From the NCBI RefSeq assembly GCF_006547045.1, contig NZ_CP041242.1, positions 2,180,001-2,244,000 of the forward strand: DNA of 64,000 nt, given 5' to 3'. Below are positions 35,713 to 45,595 of the stretch, piece after piece (positions within the stretch are counted from its first letter, which is position 1; every line of letters begins with the position of its first letter). The position numbers and the translations under genes were made by a program. The notes beneath the pieces were generated by a model. That model ran no database searches. It was not told where the DNA came from and saw only the letters and a program-made list of their open reading frames with translations. The DNA is from Lysobacter alkalisoli (GTDB lineage: Bacteria > Pseudomonadota > Gammaproteobacteria > Xanthomonadales > Xanthomonadaceae).

Positions 35713-35864
35713 GAATCGGGACGACGGGAAAGCCATGCCCGGAATGCCTCCGGCGCATGCATGGCCCTTCTCCACGGCCTTTTTTTCGACGGCCTTGATC
35801 TCGATCATGGGCCCGCCGCACGCGCGGCGCTAGCCTGCCCGGCGACACCCTCGCGGAAAATGCC

Positions 35865-37097
35865 TTGGACACAGACGTCATCATCGTCGGTGCCGGCCCG
35901 GCCGGCCTCTGCCTGGCGCGCGCGCTGGCCGTGCTTGGATTGCGGATCGACATCCTGGAGCGTCAACCGGCCGCCTCCATCGCCAATCCCGCTTTCGACG
36001 GGCGCGAGATCGCTCTCACTCACGGCTCGATGCGGATCCTGCGCGGGTTGGGGGTCTGGCAGCACATTCCCGGACACGAAGTGGCACCGCTGCGGATGGC
36101 GCGGGTGATGGACGGCAGCAGCGGCGCCGGCTTCAAGGTCGACGCCGGACAATCCGGTCATGCGCAGCTCGGCAGCCTGGTCGCCAACGACCTGATCCGC
36201 AGCGCAGCCTGGAAGGAAGCGTGCGGCAGCGCTTCCATCCGCACCCACGCTGGCGTCACGGCGACCGGCGTCGCCACCGACGAGGCTGGTGCGCGCGTGC
36301 AGCTCGCCGACGGACACGTGTTGCAAGGACGGTTGCTGGTCGCCGCCGACAGTCGCTTCTCGGAGACCCGACGAGCGATGGGCATCGCGGTGGAGTCGCA
36401 CGACTTCGGCCGCACCATGCTGGTCTGCCGCATGTCGCACGACGAACCGCACCACGGCACGGCCTGGGAATGGTTTGGCCGGGGCCAGACCCGCGCACTG
36501 CTGCCGCTGCGCGAAGAACGGCTGTCTTCGGTGGTGCTGACCGTCACCGGGTCGGAAGCGACGCGGCTGTGTGCGCTGCCACCCACGGAGTTCGCGCGGG
36601 CGGTGGAGACGCGCTTCGAGCACCGGCTGGGCAGCATGGTCCTGGCCAGCAGCCTCCACGCCTACCCGCTGGTGGCGACCTGGGCACGGCGCTTCGTCGC
36701 GCCCCGCTTTGCCCTGATCGGCGACGCTGCGGTCGGCATGCATCCGGTCACCGCACACGGCTTCAACCTGGGCCTGGCCAGCGTGGAGCGGCTGGCGCAC
36801 GCAGTGGGCGATTCGCTGGCGCAACACGGCGATCCTGCCCACCCTGCGCTGCTGGCACGCTACCAACACCGTCATCGCGCCGGCAGCCTGCCGCTGTACC
36901 TCGGAACCCGCGCCGTGGTCGGACTGTTCACCGACGACCGCCGCCGCATGCAGCCGTTGCGCCGCGCGATCCTGCGTGCCGGCGCTGCCATGTCGCCTCT
37001 ACGCCGTGCGCTGGCCGCCGGCCTGATCGACGAAGGACCGCTGGACCTGCCGCTCGCCCAGCGGATGTGGAGGGGCTTGCAGCGGCTGGCGTCCTGA
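35865..37097 (+). CDS. ubiM: UbiM-like 5-demethoxyubiquinol hydroxylase (FAD monooxygenase)
   Basis: 410 residues of the UbiH/F/M flavin hydroxylase family. The FAD Rossmann motif is DVIIVGAGPAGLCLARALAV. The UbiM-type strings are NPAFDGREIALTHGSMRILR, DFGRTMLVCRMSHDEPHHGT and FALIGDAAVGMHPVTAHGFN (the GD motif). The aromatic ring hydroxylated is a late ubiquinone intermediate. The start is TTG 35865 (codes Met), since no ATG precedes the Rossmann motif in frame; GGAAAA lies 8 bases upstream. The assignment to UbiM rather than UbiH/UbiF rests on overall resemblance and needs a tree. Confidence 0.85.
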   Translation: MDTDVIIVGAGPAGLCLARALAVLGLRIDILERQPAASIANPAFDGREIALTHGSMRILRGLGVWQHIPGHEVAPLRMARVMDGSSGAGFKVDAGQSGHAQLGSLVANDLIRSAAWKEACGSASIRTHAGVTATGVATDEAGARVQLADGHVLQGRLLVAADSRFSETRRAMGIAVESHDFGRTMLVCRMSHDEPHHGTAWEWFGRGQTRALLPLREERLSSVVLTVTGSEATRLCALPPTEFARAVETRFEHRLGSMVLASSLHAYPLVATWARRFVAPRFALIGDAAVGMHPVTAHGFNLGLASVERLAHAVGDSLAQHGDPAHPALLARYQHRHRAGSLPLYLGTRAVVGLFTDDRRRMQPLRRAILRAGAAMSPLRRALAAGLIDEGPLDLPLAQRMWRGLQRLAS

Positions 37098-37168
37098 CGG
37101 AAACGGGGGTAGCTCGTTACTTTCGCAACCCCGTTCACAACGTACATGCCGTGTGCGATGCGCCGACA

Positions 37169-38167
37169 TCAGTCCCGCCGCGGGATTTCAGCGAGCAGGA
37201 ACCCGCTCAACTCGGCCACGACTGCCTGCTGGTGCCCTATCCACACATGCCCACCGTTCTCAAAGCCCACGAATCGGGCATTGGGTATATGGCTGGCGCT
37301 GTAGCGTGCGCCATCGAACGTTCCGAACTGGTCATCCCGGACGCTGATCGCCAGTGTCGGGGCTACGATCCGCTCCAGTTCGTAACGGGGAAGATGCGAA
37401 GTCACTTCAGCATCGTTGATCAGGCCCTCCCGACGCCTGCTCACCGGCAGGATCATGTCCAGCAATTGCGCAGCGCGCATCTGCTCGTTGGAGCTGGCGT
37501 GCGCCACGACCTCGGGAGGCGTCGCCAGGATCGAATCGATCATGCTCCGGCGCGCGACCTTCAAGCCCGCCCACATCCGGAAGTCCGACCTCAACGCGGT
37601 GTCGAACAGCAGGCGCGTGCCGGAAGGCGTCTTCAACGGCGGCGCGTTTCCCGGACGCGGCGCGTAGATGGCGGGAACCAGCAGGACGAGTGCCGTTGTC
37701 CGCGCGGGATGCCGCAGTGCGAACTGCACCGCCGAGGGGGCTCCCGCCGATACCCCGATCAACGCCGCGCTGTCGATTTTCAGTGCATCGAGCAAGCAGG
37801 CATGCGCCTCCGCCTGGGCGACCGCGGAAGCATCTTCCGGCATGGGGGTGCGCAGGTAACCGAACCGGGACATCGCGATCACGCGGTATCCCTGATCCAC
37901 AAGGTCGTCCGAGAACAGCATGCCCTGGTCGAACCCGCCGCCCGCGCCGTGCACCACCATGACCGCGGGACCTCGCCCGCCAGCCGCGTATTCGATCGGC
38001 CCGCATGCCGTGTCCGCGATCCGGCTGCCGGTCGCGACCCGCGCCTGGGCCTGCCGGAGATCCTTCCGGTAATCGATGTAGACCAGCAGCGACAGGACGG
38101 CCAATGCCAGCGCGGCAAGCCGCGTGACCGATCGGGCGTTGAGACCTCTGGAGGTGGGCGGACTCAT
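37169..38167 (-). CDS. Alpha/beta-hydrolase with N-terminal membrane anchor
   Basis: 332 residues. A hydrophobic helix (RLAALALAVLSLLVYIDYRK) could be a signal anchor. The alpha/beta-hydrolase domain follows: VMVVHGAGGGFDQGMLF (oxyanion HG), nucleophile elbow IGVSAGAPSA (G-x-S-x-G), acid region ISVRDDQFGTF and the catalytic His in FENGGHVWIG. Substrate is unknown. The start ATG 38167 overlaps the stop of the upstream oxidoreductase (TGATG), so they are coupled; both lie downstream of the megasynthase on the same strand. Confidence 0.88.
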   Translation of the reverse strand: MSPPTSRGLNARSVTRLAALALAVLSLLVYIDYRKDLRQAQARVATGSRIADTACGPIEYAAGGRGPAVMVVHGAGGGFDQGMLFSDDLVDQGYRVIAMSRFGYLRTPMPEDASAVAQAEAHACLLDALKIDSAALIGVSAGAPSAVQFALRHPARTTALVLLVPAIYAPRPGNAPPLKTPSGTRLLFDTALRSDFRMWAGLKVARRSMIDSILATPPEVVAHASSNEQMRAAQLLDMILPVSRRREGLINDAEVTSHLPRYELERIVAPTLAISVRDDQFGTFDGARYSASHIPNARFVGFENGGHVWIGHQQAVVAELSGFLLAEIPRRD

Positions 38168-38742
38168 CACCGGCCAGCGCGCCCCAGACCCGTCGCGGTT
38201 TCGAGCCAGCGCTTGCGCGCTCCGGCCCGGGGAGATTCAACGGCACCGACCAAGCACTCGCGGATCGGACCGAACCCGCAGAACGCCAGGATGTTGCGTC
38301 TCAGCGCCTTGACCCCATGCGCGCCATAGAACCATCGGTAGATCATCGCCGGCATGCCCATCGTGACGAAGACACGAACACTGCGTCCCTTCAGCAGCCT
38401 GCGCGGGAAACCGGTAGCGACATCGTGAGCGAAGCCCGGACGCAGCAGCTGCTCCAGGAACGCCTTCAGCAACGCCGGCATCATGCCGAGCCAGAGTGGA
38501 AACACGATGACTACGTGATCGCACCAGCGCACGTCCTGCTGTGCCGACTCGATAGAAGGCGGAATCGCGCCAGTGAACGCCGCCTTGCTGTGCAACCACG
38601 GAAACTCGAACGTGGCCAGGTCGATCCGGCGGACCTCATGACCCGCGGCAAGCGCACCACTGGCATATGCTTCCGCGAGCGCGCGGCAGTACGTACTGCC
38701 TTCATCGGGGTGTCCAAGGAGCAGGAGGATGCGTCTGGCCAT
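38167..38742 (-). CDS. NAD(P)H-quinone-oxidoreductase-type flavodoxin-fold protein
   Basis: 191 residues of the NQO/MdaB/KefF family. The phosphate-binding loop is RILLLLGHPDEGSTYCRALA. IDLATFEFPWLHSKAAF, a hydrophobic WCDHVVIVFPLWLGMMPALL and RVFVTMGMPAMIYRWFYG complete the flavin site. It probably reduces quinones or related electrophiles with NAD(P)H and FMN/FAD. ATG 38742 is preferred; the frame extends to 38817. It lies 93 bases downstream of the A-PCP-AONS gene on the same strand and overlaps the hydrolase. A tailoring role for the megasynthase product is therefore plausible but inferred. Confidence 0.88.
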   Translation of the reverse strand: MARRILLLLGHPDEGSTYCRALAEAYASGALAAGHEVRRIDLATFEFPWLHSKAAFTGAIPPSIESAQQDVRWCDHVVIVFPLWLGMMPALLKAFLEQLLRPGFAHDVATGFPRRLLKGRSVRVFVTMGMPAMIYRWFYGAHGVKALRRNILAFCGFGPIRECLVGAVESPRAGARKRWLETATGLGRAGR

Positions 38743-38835
38743 GGTGGGGACTCGTCGACTGAACGGAGCCAGCGTAAGGCGCCACCGGACGTGTGAATTG
38801 ATCCATGTCAATGACACGACAATGAAAAATGGAAT

Positions 38836-41800
38836 CTAGCCAATGGAAGAATGGCGATCCTTCTTCCAGCATTGCCAGTCGGCCATTCGCCCGATCAGCC
38901 AGATGAACGCCTCAGCCTGGCCATTCAATACGCATGAGCCCTTGATGATGCTGTCGAGCAGCCCCTGCACATCAGACAGGCACAAGGCGGAGATTGCCCG
39001 GCCATCGGTGAGCAGAAGTGAGCAGGACGGTGAATGTGCTGTCTCCTGGGCCACCAGCGTGACGTCGCGTTCGACAATCAGGATCGCGATCCGTTTTTCA
39101 TTGTCCGGCAGTCCGAACGATACGACGAGATTCGGTGTCAGGCCGGGCGCTCCGGCCAGTGCACCCTTGAGATAGGCACAAAAAGCCTTGGCCCATTCCT
39201 CCACGCCGGACCATCCTGGATGTGCATCGCTCGAACTCTGTCCGGCCTGCCGACTCGGTGCGCCACTCTTGATAGTCTGTTGCTGCGCCTCGGCTTCGCG
39301 TTCCGCGTCGATCAGTGCCTCGAGGGTTCTGTCCACGTCATCCCGTGTGTGCGAAGCCGAGCAGATGAACCTGAGGCGACCGTGCCCGCGCTCCACGATC
39401 GGATACGTGACAGCCGAGGTGTGGATGCCACGCTTGCTCAGGCCCCGGGCAGTCGCGTAGAGCTTTTCACTGTCAGGAAAATGTGGAGTGACGATCGGGC
39501 CATCGCCTGTCCCGAGGTCGTAGCCCGCTTCGGAAAAGCGCTTCCTCATGTAATTGGTGATATCCCAGAGCCGCTCTCGCAGTGAATCGTCCGCGCTTAG
39601 CCGGCGCAGGGCGGCGAGCGCCGCCGCGATGTCAGCCGGGGTGGATGTCGCCTGGAAAATGTAAGCCGTAGCAGACCACTTCAGGAGGGCGATGTGCGCC
39701 TCGCTGGCGGCAATGACACCGCCGAGGCTCCCAAGCGCCTTGCTGAGGGTCGTCATGACGAAATCGACCTGGTCGGTGACTTCCTGATCAGCGCAAAGAC
39801 CGGCGCCCCGAGGGCCATAGAAACCAAAGGAATGCGATTCGTCCACAAGGACCAGTGCACCGTGCTTTTTTGCCGTGTGCACGATGTCCCGCACCGGTGC
39901 CGTGCCCTCCCCCATGCTGTACACGCCTTCCAGAACCACGAGGGTCGTGCGGTAAGGCGATGCTTCGGCCTCGAGGACCGACTCCAGGTCAGACGGGTTG
40001 TTGTGTTGAAACGTCCTTATCGTCGCACCCGACAGGCGGGCGCCGTCGACGATGGAAGCGTGACAAAGCTGGTCCATCACGATCAGATCCCTGTCGCCGA
40101 GAATTCCTGCGATCACCCCGAGGTTCGCGGTGAACCCCGTGGGGAACAGGCATGCGGCGGGCTTCCCCGTCAGCTCGGCAAAGGCTTTTTCGAACTCCAG
40201 GTGGAGATCGGTCACGCCGGATGCGGTTGCGGATGTCCCCATTCCGGTCCCGAAGCGCTCCAGCGCGGATCTGGCTTCGTCGATGACGCTCTGGTCGCGG
40301 TTGAGGCCGAGGTAGAGGTTGGTGGTCCATACGATGGACTCGTGTTCCTCGCCGGTATGCATATCGGCAACGGTGCCTCTATGCGCGCTGCCCGTGCGGA
40401 CGAACTTGCTGTGCGGGTCTGCTCCTGGACGGCTGAGCAGGCGCTTGAGCTCCTGGACGAGCGTAGCCTTGTCGGTAGCGGACCAGGAGGGAGCCTTCGC
40501 TGCCAGGAACGGAGGGTAGCCGGACTGAAGCTGGGTCTGGAGACGAGCGAGCGTGTCCGAGGTTCCACCTCGCGCCTTCTCTGTCGTCGTACGCCCTGCG
40601 GCGCCGCTCTCCATCAGGTCGAGCAGGTGATCGGCAACGGCAGCGGGCGTCGGGTGCTCGTTGACAATCGATGCGGGCAGCTTTTGGCCCAGGATCGTGG
40701 CAAGCCGATGGCTCAGTTCCACCGCGTCCAGCGAGTCGAGGCCGAGGGCTTCCAATGCATGATGCGGCAGTATCTGCTCTTGATCGTGAAAACGAAGGAT
40801 CTGGGCAACTTCAGCTCTGACGATCGAAAGCAGGGCCGCATGCCGGTCGTGCTTCGAAAGGCCCGCCAGGCGGTGCGCCAGCCCACCGGCGGTACTGGAG
40901 GCGGCGGCGCTGGAGGCGACGGTTACGGAGTGGAAGTCGTGGTGCCCATCGTCTTCATGACGTCGTCCGATTTCCGGTGGCGGAAGCTGCTTGCGGTCGA
41001 GCTTGCCATTGGGCAGTCGTGGCAGTTCCTCCACATGCATCACGACCTGGGGCACCATGTGCCTGGGCAGCCGGTCCGCCACGTGCGCTCGCGCCGCCTC
41101 GCCTGTTACCGCCCTGTCCCGGCTCACCACATACCCCACGAGCATCTTCTTGCCGCCGGCTCCGTCGACGGCCGCCGCCGCTGCAGCGTCCACTCCCTCC
41201 ATCGACTCCAACGTGGACTCGATCTCTTCCAGCTCTATCCGGAAGCCCCGGATCTTGATCTGCTGGTCGACCCGGCCCAGAAACTCGATCTCGCCGTTCT
41301 CGCTCCATTGGCATAGATCGCCGGTTCTGTACAGTCGCTGCTCTGGAATCGGCCCGTCCGGATCCACCTCGACAAACCGCTGCCTCGTACGCTCCTCGTC
41401 ATGCAGGTATCCACGTGCAAGCTGGTCGCCGGCCAGATACAGCTCTCCGGAGACCCCGACCGGAACCGGCTGCATGGAATCATTCAGGATGTACGACCGG
41501 GAGTTCGACACCGGCTTGCCGATCGTGATCGTCTCCGCTCCCACGGCGATCTCGGCAGCTGTCGAATAGACCGTATCCTCGGTCGGGCCATATACGTTGA
41601 ACACGCGCGGCCGTGGCTCCAGCGCATGCAGCTGCGCTACCAGCGACCGTTTAAGCACTTCGCCTCCAAGAACGATGCACCGGATCCCCTCCGGCCGCCA
41701 TCCGGCCGCGAGCAGTCCCTGCATCGCCGACGGCACCATGATGGCCGTCCTCACCCGGTTTGCCGACGGCAACTCCAGCAACGCCAGCGCGTTTTCCGCC

Positions 41801-42576
41801 AGCACCACCGTCCCGCCAAGCGACAACGTCCCCAGAATCTCCATGACCGAGGGGTCGAAACAGACGGAGGCAGCCGCCAGCACCCCCGCCAGTTCCTCGT
41901 CGTCCAGCAACTCGCGCATCGACCTGATCATCGCTACGACGCTTCGATGCTCGACGGCGACACCCTTCGGCTGCCCTGTCGAGCCCGAGGTGTAAATGAC
42001 ATAGGCCAGGCCACTCGCCGACGGTCCGGCCATCCCTTCCGGGGTCGACTCCCCCACTTCATCGAGCCGCACGAGCCAGGGTACTTCGCCACAGAGTTCT
42101 GCTCCCTTTTCGCTGTCCACGATGGCGGCAACTGCCCGAGCATCCTCCAGCATGTAGCGCACCCGCTCGCGTGGGTACTCCGGGTCCAACGGCACGTACG
42201 CACACCCTGCCCGCAGCACCCCTACGACAGCCGCCACGAGTTCCCACGTGCGGCTCATGCAGACCCCGACCAACGTCCCCGGCTCCACACCCCGCTCCAC
42301 AAGCTCGTCCGCAATCGCGCTCGCCCGTGCCGTCAGGCGCCGGTAATCGATCTCGGCGTCTCCATCGACGATTGCCACCTGCTCCGGATGCGCCCGCGCG
42401 CGCTTCTCGATAAGCCCCCAGACCGTTTCCGTCCGATCGTAAGCCAGTGCTGTCCGGTTCCATTCGAAGAGAATGCGGTGTGCCTCATCCCCGTCCGGAA
42501 GGGAGACTCCCCCAGCAGACGCGATCGCGTCCGGCATGACATTCTCCAACACACTGGGTCGCTCAAGCCGCTGCAT
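38836..42576 (-). CDS. NRPS-like adenylation-carrier-alpha-oxoamine synthase megaenzyme with SCP2-like tail
   Basis: 1246 residues. Adenylation domain (~35-535): [11 protein letters not shown] at 195-205, FDPSVMEI at 240-247, NVYGPTE at 327-333, YRTGD at 416-420, NGKLDRKQ with Lys525. A Ser/Ala/His-rich linker follows. Carrier protein (~575-655) has [11 protein letters not shown] with pantetheine Ser615. The PLP alpha-oxoamine synthase domain (~740-1090) has [29 protein letters not shown] (Asp912) and [12 protein letters not shown] (Lys946). The last ~120 residues resemble an SCP2-like lipid-binding fold, tentatively. There is no condensation, thioesterase or ketosynthase domain. Expected chemistry: load an acid on the carrier, then condense it decarboxylatively with an amino acid to an alpha-aminoketone. 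A hand alignment gives specificity residues D-P-M-M-I-L-V-V-Y, which I cannot assign. ATG 42576 follows CGGAG. Confidence 0.9.
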   Translation of the reverse strand: MQRLERPSVLENVMPDAIASAGGVSLPDGDEAHRILFEWNRTALAYDRTETVWGLIEKRARAHPEQVAIVDGDAEIDYRRLTARASAIADELVERGVEPGTLVGVCMSRTWELVAAVVGVLRAGCAYVPLDPEYPRERVRYMLEDARAVAAIVDSEKGAELCGEVPWLVRLDEVGESTPEGMAGPSASGLAYVIYTSGSTGQPKGVAVEHRSVVAMIRSMRELLDDEELAGVLAAASVCFDPSVMEILGTLSLGGTVVLAENALALLELPSANRVRTAIMVPSAMQGLLAAGWRPEGIRCIVLGGEVLKRSLVAQLHALEPRPRVFNVYGPTEDTVYSTAAEIAVGAETITIGKPVSNSRSYILNDSMQPVPVGVSGELYLAGDQLARGYLHDEERTRQRFVEVDPDGPIPEQRLYRTGDLCQWSENGEIEFLGRVDQQIKIRGFRIELEEIESTLESMEGVDAAAAAAVDGAGGKKMLVGYVVSRDRAVTGEAARAHVADRLPRHMVPQVVMHVEELPRLPNGKLDRKQLPPPEIGRRHEDDGHHDFHSVTVASSAAASSTAGGLAHRLAGLSKHDRHAALLSIVRAEVAQILRFHDQEQILPHHALEALGLDSLDAVELSHRLATILGQKLPASIVNEHPTPAAVADHLLDLMESGAAGRTTTEKARGGTSDTLARLQTQLQSGYPPFLAAKAPSWSATDKATLVQELKRLLSRPGADPHSKFVRTGSAHRGTVADMHTGEEHESIVWTTNLYLGLNRDQSVIDEARSALERFGTGMGTSATASGVTDLHLEFEKAFAELTGKPAACLFPTGFTANLGVIAGILGDRDLIVMDQLCHASIVDGARLSGATIRTFQHNNPSDLESVLEAEASPYRTTLVVLEGVYSMGEGTAPVRDIVHTAKKHGALVLVDESHSFGFYGPRGAGLCADQEVTDQVDFVMTTLSKALGSLGGVIAASEAHIALLKWSATAYIFQATSTPADIAAALAALRRLSADDSLRERLWDITNYMRKRFSEAGYDLGTGDGPIVTPHFPDSEKLYATARGLSKRGIHTSAVTYPIVERGHGRLRFICSASHTRDDVDRTLEALIDAEREAEAQQQTIKSGAPSRQAGQSSSDAHPGWSGVEEWAKAFCAYLKGALAGAPGLTPNLVVSFGLPDNEKRIAILIVERDVTLVAQETAHSPSCSLLLTDGRAISALCLSDVQGLLDSIIKGSCVLNGQAEAFIWLIGRMADWQCWKKDRHSSIG

Positions 42577-42863
42577 GGCCTACTCCGGGAAGAGATCAGC
42601 CTCGCAGCCTATCGGCCTGCGAGATCGAAAAACGCAGAAACCCGCACAAAACGCGGGGTCCAAAACGCAGGATCGGAGTGCCCTTCCCCGCCTCCAGCCG
42701 GGACTCGCACCTATGGTGCGGACATCTCACCATCGGCCAGCGTATGTCCTTCCCATTCAGCGAGACCGACCACACGCTCGATCCATGCAGCAGGGCGGAT
42801 TGCCCTCATCTCCACCATCCATATTCCAGAAGTTCACCATCCGTAGATGAAGGTGGGGGTTGA

Positions 42864-44186
42864 ATGAACCTCATGGATGCCATGCCGCCCCGCGCACAAC
42901 GCCTGATCGAGCAGATCCTCGATCTGGTCGCGGAGCGCATGCGACCGGACATCGAGCTGCTCATCAAGCGGCTGGACGCAGCCATGATCGAGCGCGCACG
43001 TGAAGAGCGCGATGACGACATGCTCGTGCAATGGATAGATTCGCGACAGGCCCTCGGACAACGCGGAGCCGACTTCCATCCATCGTTCATCGATGCCTTG
43101 CGGCGCGAGTGTCTTTCAGCCCGCGATCACGCGGCTCCCGCGCTGTCGACCGGCATGCTCCGCGACCAGTTGCGGCCACTGATGCTGCTCGACGAGCACA
43201 TCGTCGACGAAGATGGCGCACTCGCCGGCATCGCCGCGCGCCACGAGTCGCGCGCAAGCTTCCCGCTGATGCTGCTGGGCCATCGTTTCGCCGTGCTGCT
43301 CGAGCGACCGCCGCTCACAGCCGCGTTGCTGCCGGTTGGCCCGCAGGCATTCTGCCGCGCGTTGCGACATGCCGCGCATGAGATTGAACTGCCGATCCAC
43401 GCCCGCATGGTGCTGTACCGTGTTTACGACACGCAGAACGGTCCACGCTACGAGGCACTCATCGGCGCGGTGAACGAACTGCTTGACAGGGCCGGGATAC
43501 TGAGCGGCCTGAGCTTCGTGCCACTGCGCGCGCGTAGTGCGCACCCCCACCCCGCCCGTGGACAGGGTCAGGCCCGGGCGGCATCAGCCGACAATGGCCT
43601 GCTGTCGGAGGTGGAGGCGATGCGCATAGTGAACGCCACGCTCGACGAACTCACGCCGCCGGGCTCGCTGCCGGAAAGCCGGCTGGCCCAGTATCACGAA
43701 GCCGTTGTCGCGATGGTGCACCTGGTGTCGCGCTTCGGCCCGGATTCCGAGGAATGGCTGCGCTGCAAGACGGTGGTCGCCGAGATCGTGGACGCGGTCC
43801 GCGCCAACCGTGCCGTCGAACCGGCCATTGGCGACTGGATCGCCGGGTCGCTCGCGCTGGCGGGTTACGCACCAGCCGAACGCGAGCGCCTCGCTGCCGC
43901 GCTGGTTCAGATGGGTGGCACCGCGATTGCCGGCGATCTGGAGTCCTCCGCCGCGCGGCGCTGGCAGGAACGCCTCAATTCGCTTCCGAAGGGCGCGCTT
44001 ATCGCCTTCAGCCGGGACAGCGGTATCGTACGCGTCCGGCTGCGCGACCATCACAAGGACGCCCATCGCGTGTTGTTGGCCAACGAGGACAGCGGCCAGG
44101 AGACATGGATCGACGTCGACACCGTCTCACGCCTGATTGCCGACGGCCAGGCGTGGCTGCTTACCGGCACTGGAGGCACGCGATGA
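42864..44186 (+). CDS. DUF1631-family protein
   Basis: 440 residues. Features are an N-terminal helical region (PRAQRLIEQILDLVAERMRP), a central disordered Pro/Ala/Gly-rich segment around 225-245, and a C-terminal part with VRLRDHHKDAHRVLLANEDS and DTVSRLIADGQAWLL, the typical DUF1631 end. It is cytoplasmic with no enzyme motif. It shares ATGA with the PilZ-domain gene; DUF1631 and PilZ are commonly adjacent, so this pair is probably a c-di-GMP-responsive module. It is divergent from the megasynthase across 287 bases that contain an ACCCGC/GCGGGG inverted repeat near 42640 but no further gene. Confidence 0.85.
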   Translation: MNLMDAMPPRAQRLIEQILDLVAERMRPDIELLIKRLDAAMIERAREERDDDMLVQWIDSRQALGQRGADFHPSFIDALRRECLSARDHAAPALSTGMLRDQLRPLMLLDEHIVDEDGALAGIAARHESRASFPLMLLGHRFAVLLERPPLTAALLPVGPQAFCRALRHAAHEIELPIHARMVLYRVYDTQNGPRYEALIGAVNELLDRAGILSGLSFVPLRARSAHPHPARGQGQARAASADNGLLSEVEAMRIVNATLDELTPPGSLPESRLAQYHEAVVAMVHLVSRFGPDSEEWLRCKTVVAEIVDAVRANRAVEPAIGDWIAGSLALAGYAPAERERLAAALVQMGGTAIAGDLESSAARRWQERLNSLPKGALIAFSRDSGIVRVRLRDHHKDAHRVLLANEDSGQETWIDVDTVSRLIADGQAWLLTGTGGTR

Positions 44187-44545
44187 CTGGCGAAACGACC
44201 GGTGATGCGGAAGGCCGTCGCGCGCCGCGCAAGGGGGTCGACATACTTGTCCCTGTGATCAATGTGGTGACCCAGCGTGCGCTCGGCCTCACCCGCGACA
44301 TCTCGCGCGGCGGTATGAAAGTGCAGGTCGTCGGCCCGCTTGTCGACCAGGCCTTGTACCAGGTGCACGTGGAACTTCAGCTCGGCGACCGTCGTATCCC
44401 GGTGGAAGGCGGGGTTCAGGTGGTCCGCCAGAAACGCGAGCCCAGCGGTGCAATCCTCGTCGGAATGCGCTTCATCCACCTCGACGCGGCCAACAAACAG
44501 CGCCTCGGCGAATGGCTGGACGCCGCCGGCCAGAACCGGGCCTGA
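44183..44545 (+). CDS. PilZ-domain c-di-GMP-binding protein
   Basis: 120 residues, a single PilZ domain. The c-di-GMP signature is present in both halves: RxxxR in RRAPRKGVDI (residues 12-21) and DxSxxG in LTRDISRGGMKVQ. The rest (HVELQLGDRRIPVEGGVQVV, AILVGMRFIHLDAANKQRL) fits the beta-barrel. It should bind cyclic-di-GMP and act on a partner, probably the DUF1631 protein whose stop it overlaps. Confidence 0.92.
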   Translation: MTGETTGDAEGRRAPRKGVDILVPVINVVTQRALGLTRDISRGGMKVQVVGPLVDQALYQVHVELQLGDRRIPVEGGVQVVRQKREPSGAILVGMRFIHLDAANKQRLGEWLDAAGQNRA

Positions 44546-44677
44546 AATCCGGCCGGGCTACCCTGCCCCGAATCCGACGCCTGTGTCGACCCAGCCAGTC
44601 CATCACTCAGCGCGCGTTCGTGCCACGGGCACTGCTTTACAGCCCGTTGACCGCTGCGATGCTACGTTCATCCGCCC

Positions 44678-45595
44678 ATGGACGATCGAACCATCACCGT
44701 TTTCGGCGGTACGGGTTTCCTGGGCAGCGAAGTCGTCAGGCGACTGGCGTCCTCGGGCATCAAGGTGCGCATCGCCGCCCGCCATCCCGACACGTTCGAC
44801 CCGGGCGGCCTGACGCCCGAGCCTGAACGGGTGGAGGCGGACATCCGCGACGCATCAGCGGTAGCGGATGCGGTGGCCGGCGCCTGGGGCGTGGTGAACG
44901 CCGTGTCTCTATACGTCGAGCGCGGCGACCTCGACTTCAACACCATTCATGTCGAAGGCGCCCGGTCGGTAGCCCGGTGTGCCCGGGAGCAGGATGTGCC
45001 CCGGCTGGTGCATGTCTCCGGCATCGGCGTCGACGAAGCCTCGCCTTCCGCTTTCGTCCGTGCCCGCGCTCGCGGGGAGAGCGCCGTGCGCGAAACATTC
45101 GATCAGGCGGCAGTGCTTCGACCCAGCACGATGTTCGGACCCGACGACGCATTTCTTTCGAGTCTGGAGCGGGTGACCCGTCTGCCGGTGGTACCCCTGT
45201 TCGGGGCCGGCAAGACGCGCCTGCAACCCGCGTACGTCAAGGATGTGGCCGCTGCCGCCGCGGCCGTTTTCGAACGACCTGAAACGCAGGGCCGCGTCTT
45301 CGAACTGGGAGGTGCCACGGTCCATACCTATCGTGAGCTGGTACAGGCCGTGTCACACCATCTGGACAGGAACAGGCTGCTGCTACCGATGCCTTTCGCG
45401 ATCTGGAAACTTGTCGCGGCCGCATCCGGAATTCTGGAGAACCCGCCGCTGACCGTGGACCAGGTCACCCTGATGCAGCGCGACAACGTTGCCAATCCGA
45501 GGGCCCAGGGCTTCAGGGATCTCGGCATCGAACCGAGCGACCTGCTATCCATGCTCGATACATGCCTGCCGGCGGAAAGAGAGCGAGGACACTGA
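44678..45595 (+). CDS. NDUFA9-like atypical SDR (NAD(P)-binding)
   Basis: 305 residues of the complex-I NDUFA9-like extended-SDR family. The dinucleotide motif is ITVFGGTGFLGSEVVRRLAS; then come VSGIGVDEASPSAFVRARAR, AAVLRPSTMFGPDDAFLSSL, TRLQPAYVKDVAAAAAAVFE and RVFELGGATVHTYRELVQAV. The active-site Tyr of classical SDRs is absent, as usual for this group. Bacterial members bind NAD(P) and may act in quinone or lipid metabolism. The start MDDRTITVFGG is at 44678. Confidence 0.9.
   Translation: MDDRTITVFGGTGFLGSEVVRRLASSGIKVRIAARHPDTFDPGGLTPEPERVEADIRDASAVADAVAGAWGVVNAVSLYVERGDLDFNTIHVEGARSVARCAREQDVPRLVHVSGIGVDEASPSAFVRARARGESAVRETFDQAAVLRPSTMFGPDDAFLSSLERVTRLPVVPLFGAGKTRLQPAYVKDVAAAAAAVFERPETQGRVFELGGATVHTYRELVQAVSHHLDRNRLLLPMPFAIWKLVAAASGILENPPLTVDQVTLMQRDNVANPRAQGFRDLGIEPSDLLSMLDTCLPAERERGH

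Noticed and set aside
37102-37135. AACGGGG/CCCCGTT hairpin after ubiM as terminator
   Set aside because: Only 7 bp with a 20-base loop and no T-tract.
36221-38329. 702-residue plus-strand frame spanning UbiM and the hydrolase
   Set aside because: It is a different frame of UbiM and then antisense to the hydrolase; Arg/Ala/His-rich composition typical of shadow frames in GC-rich DNA.
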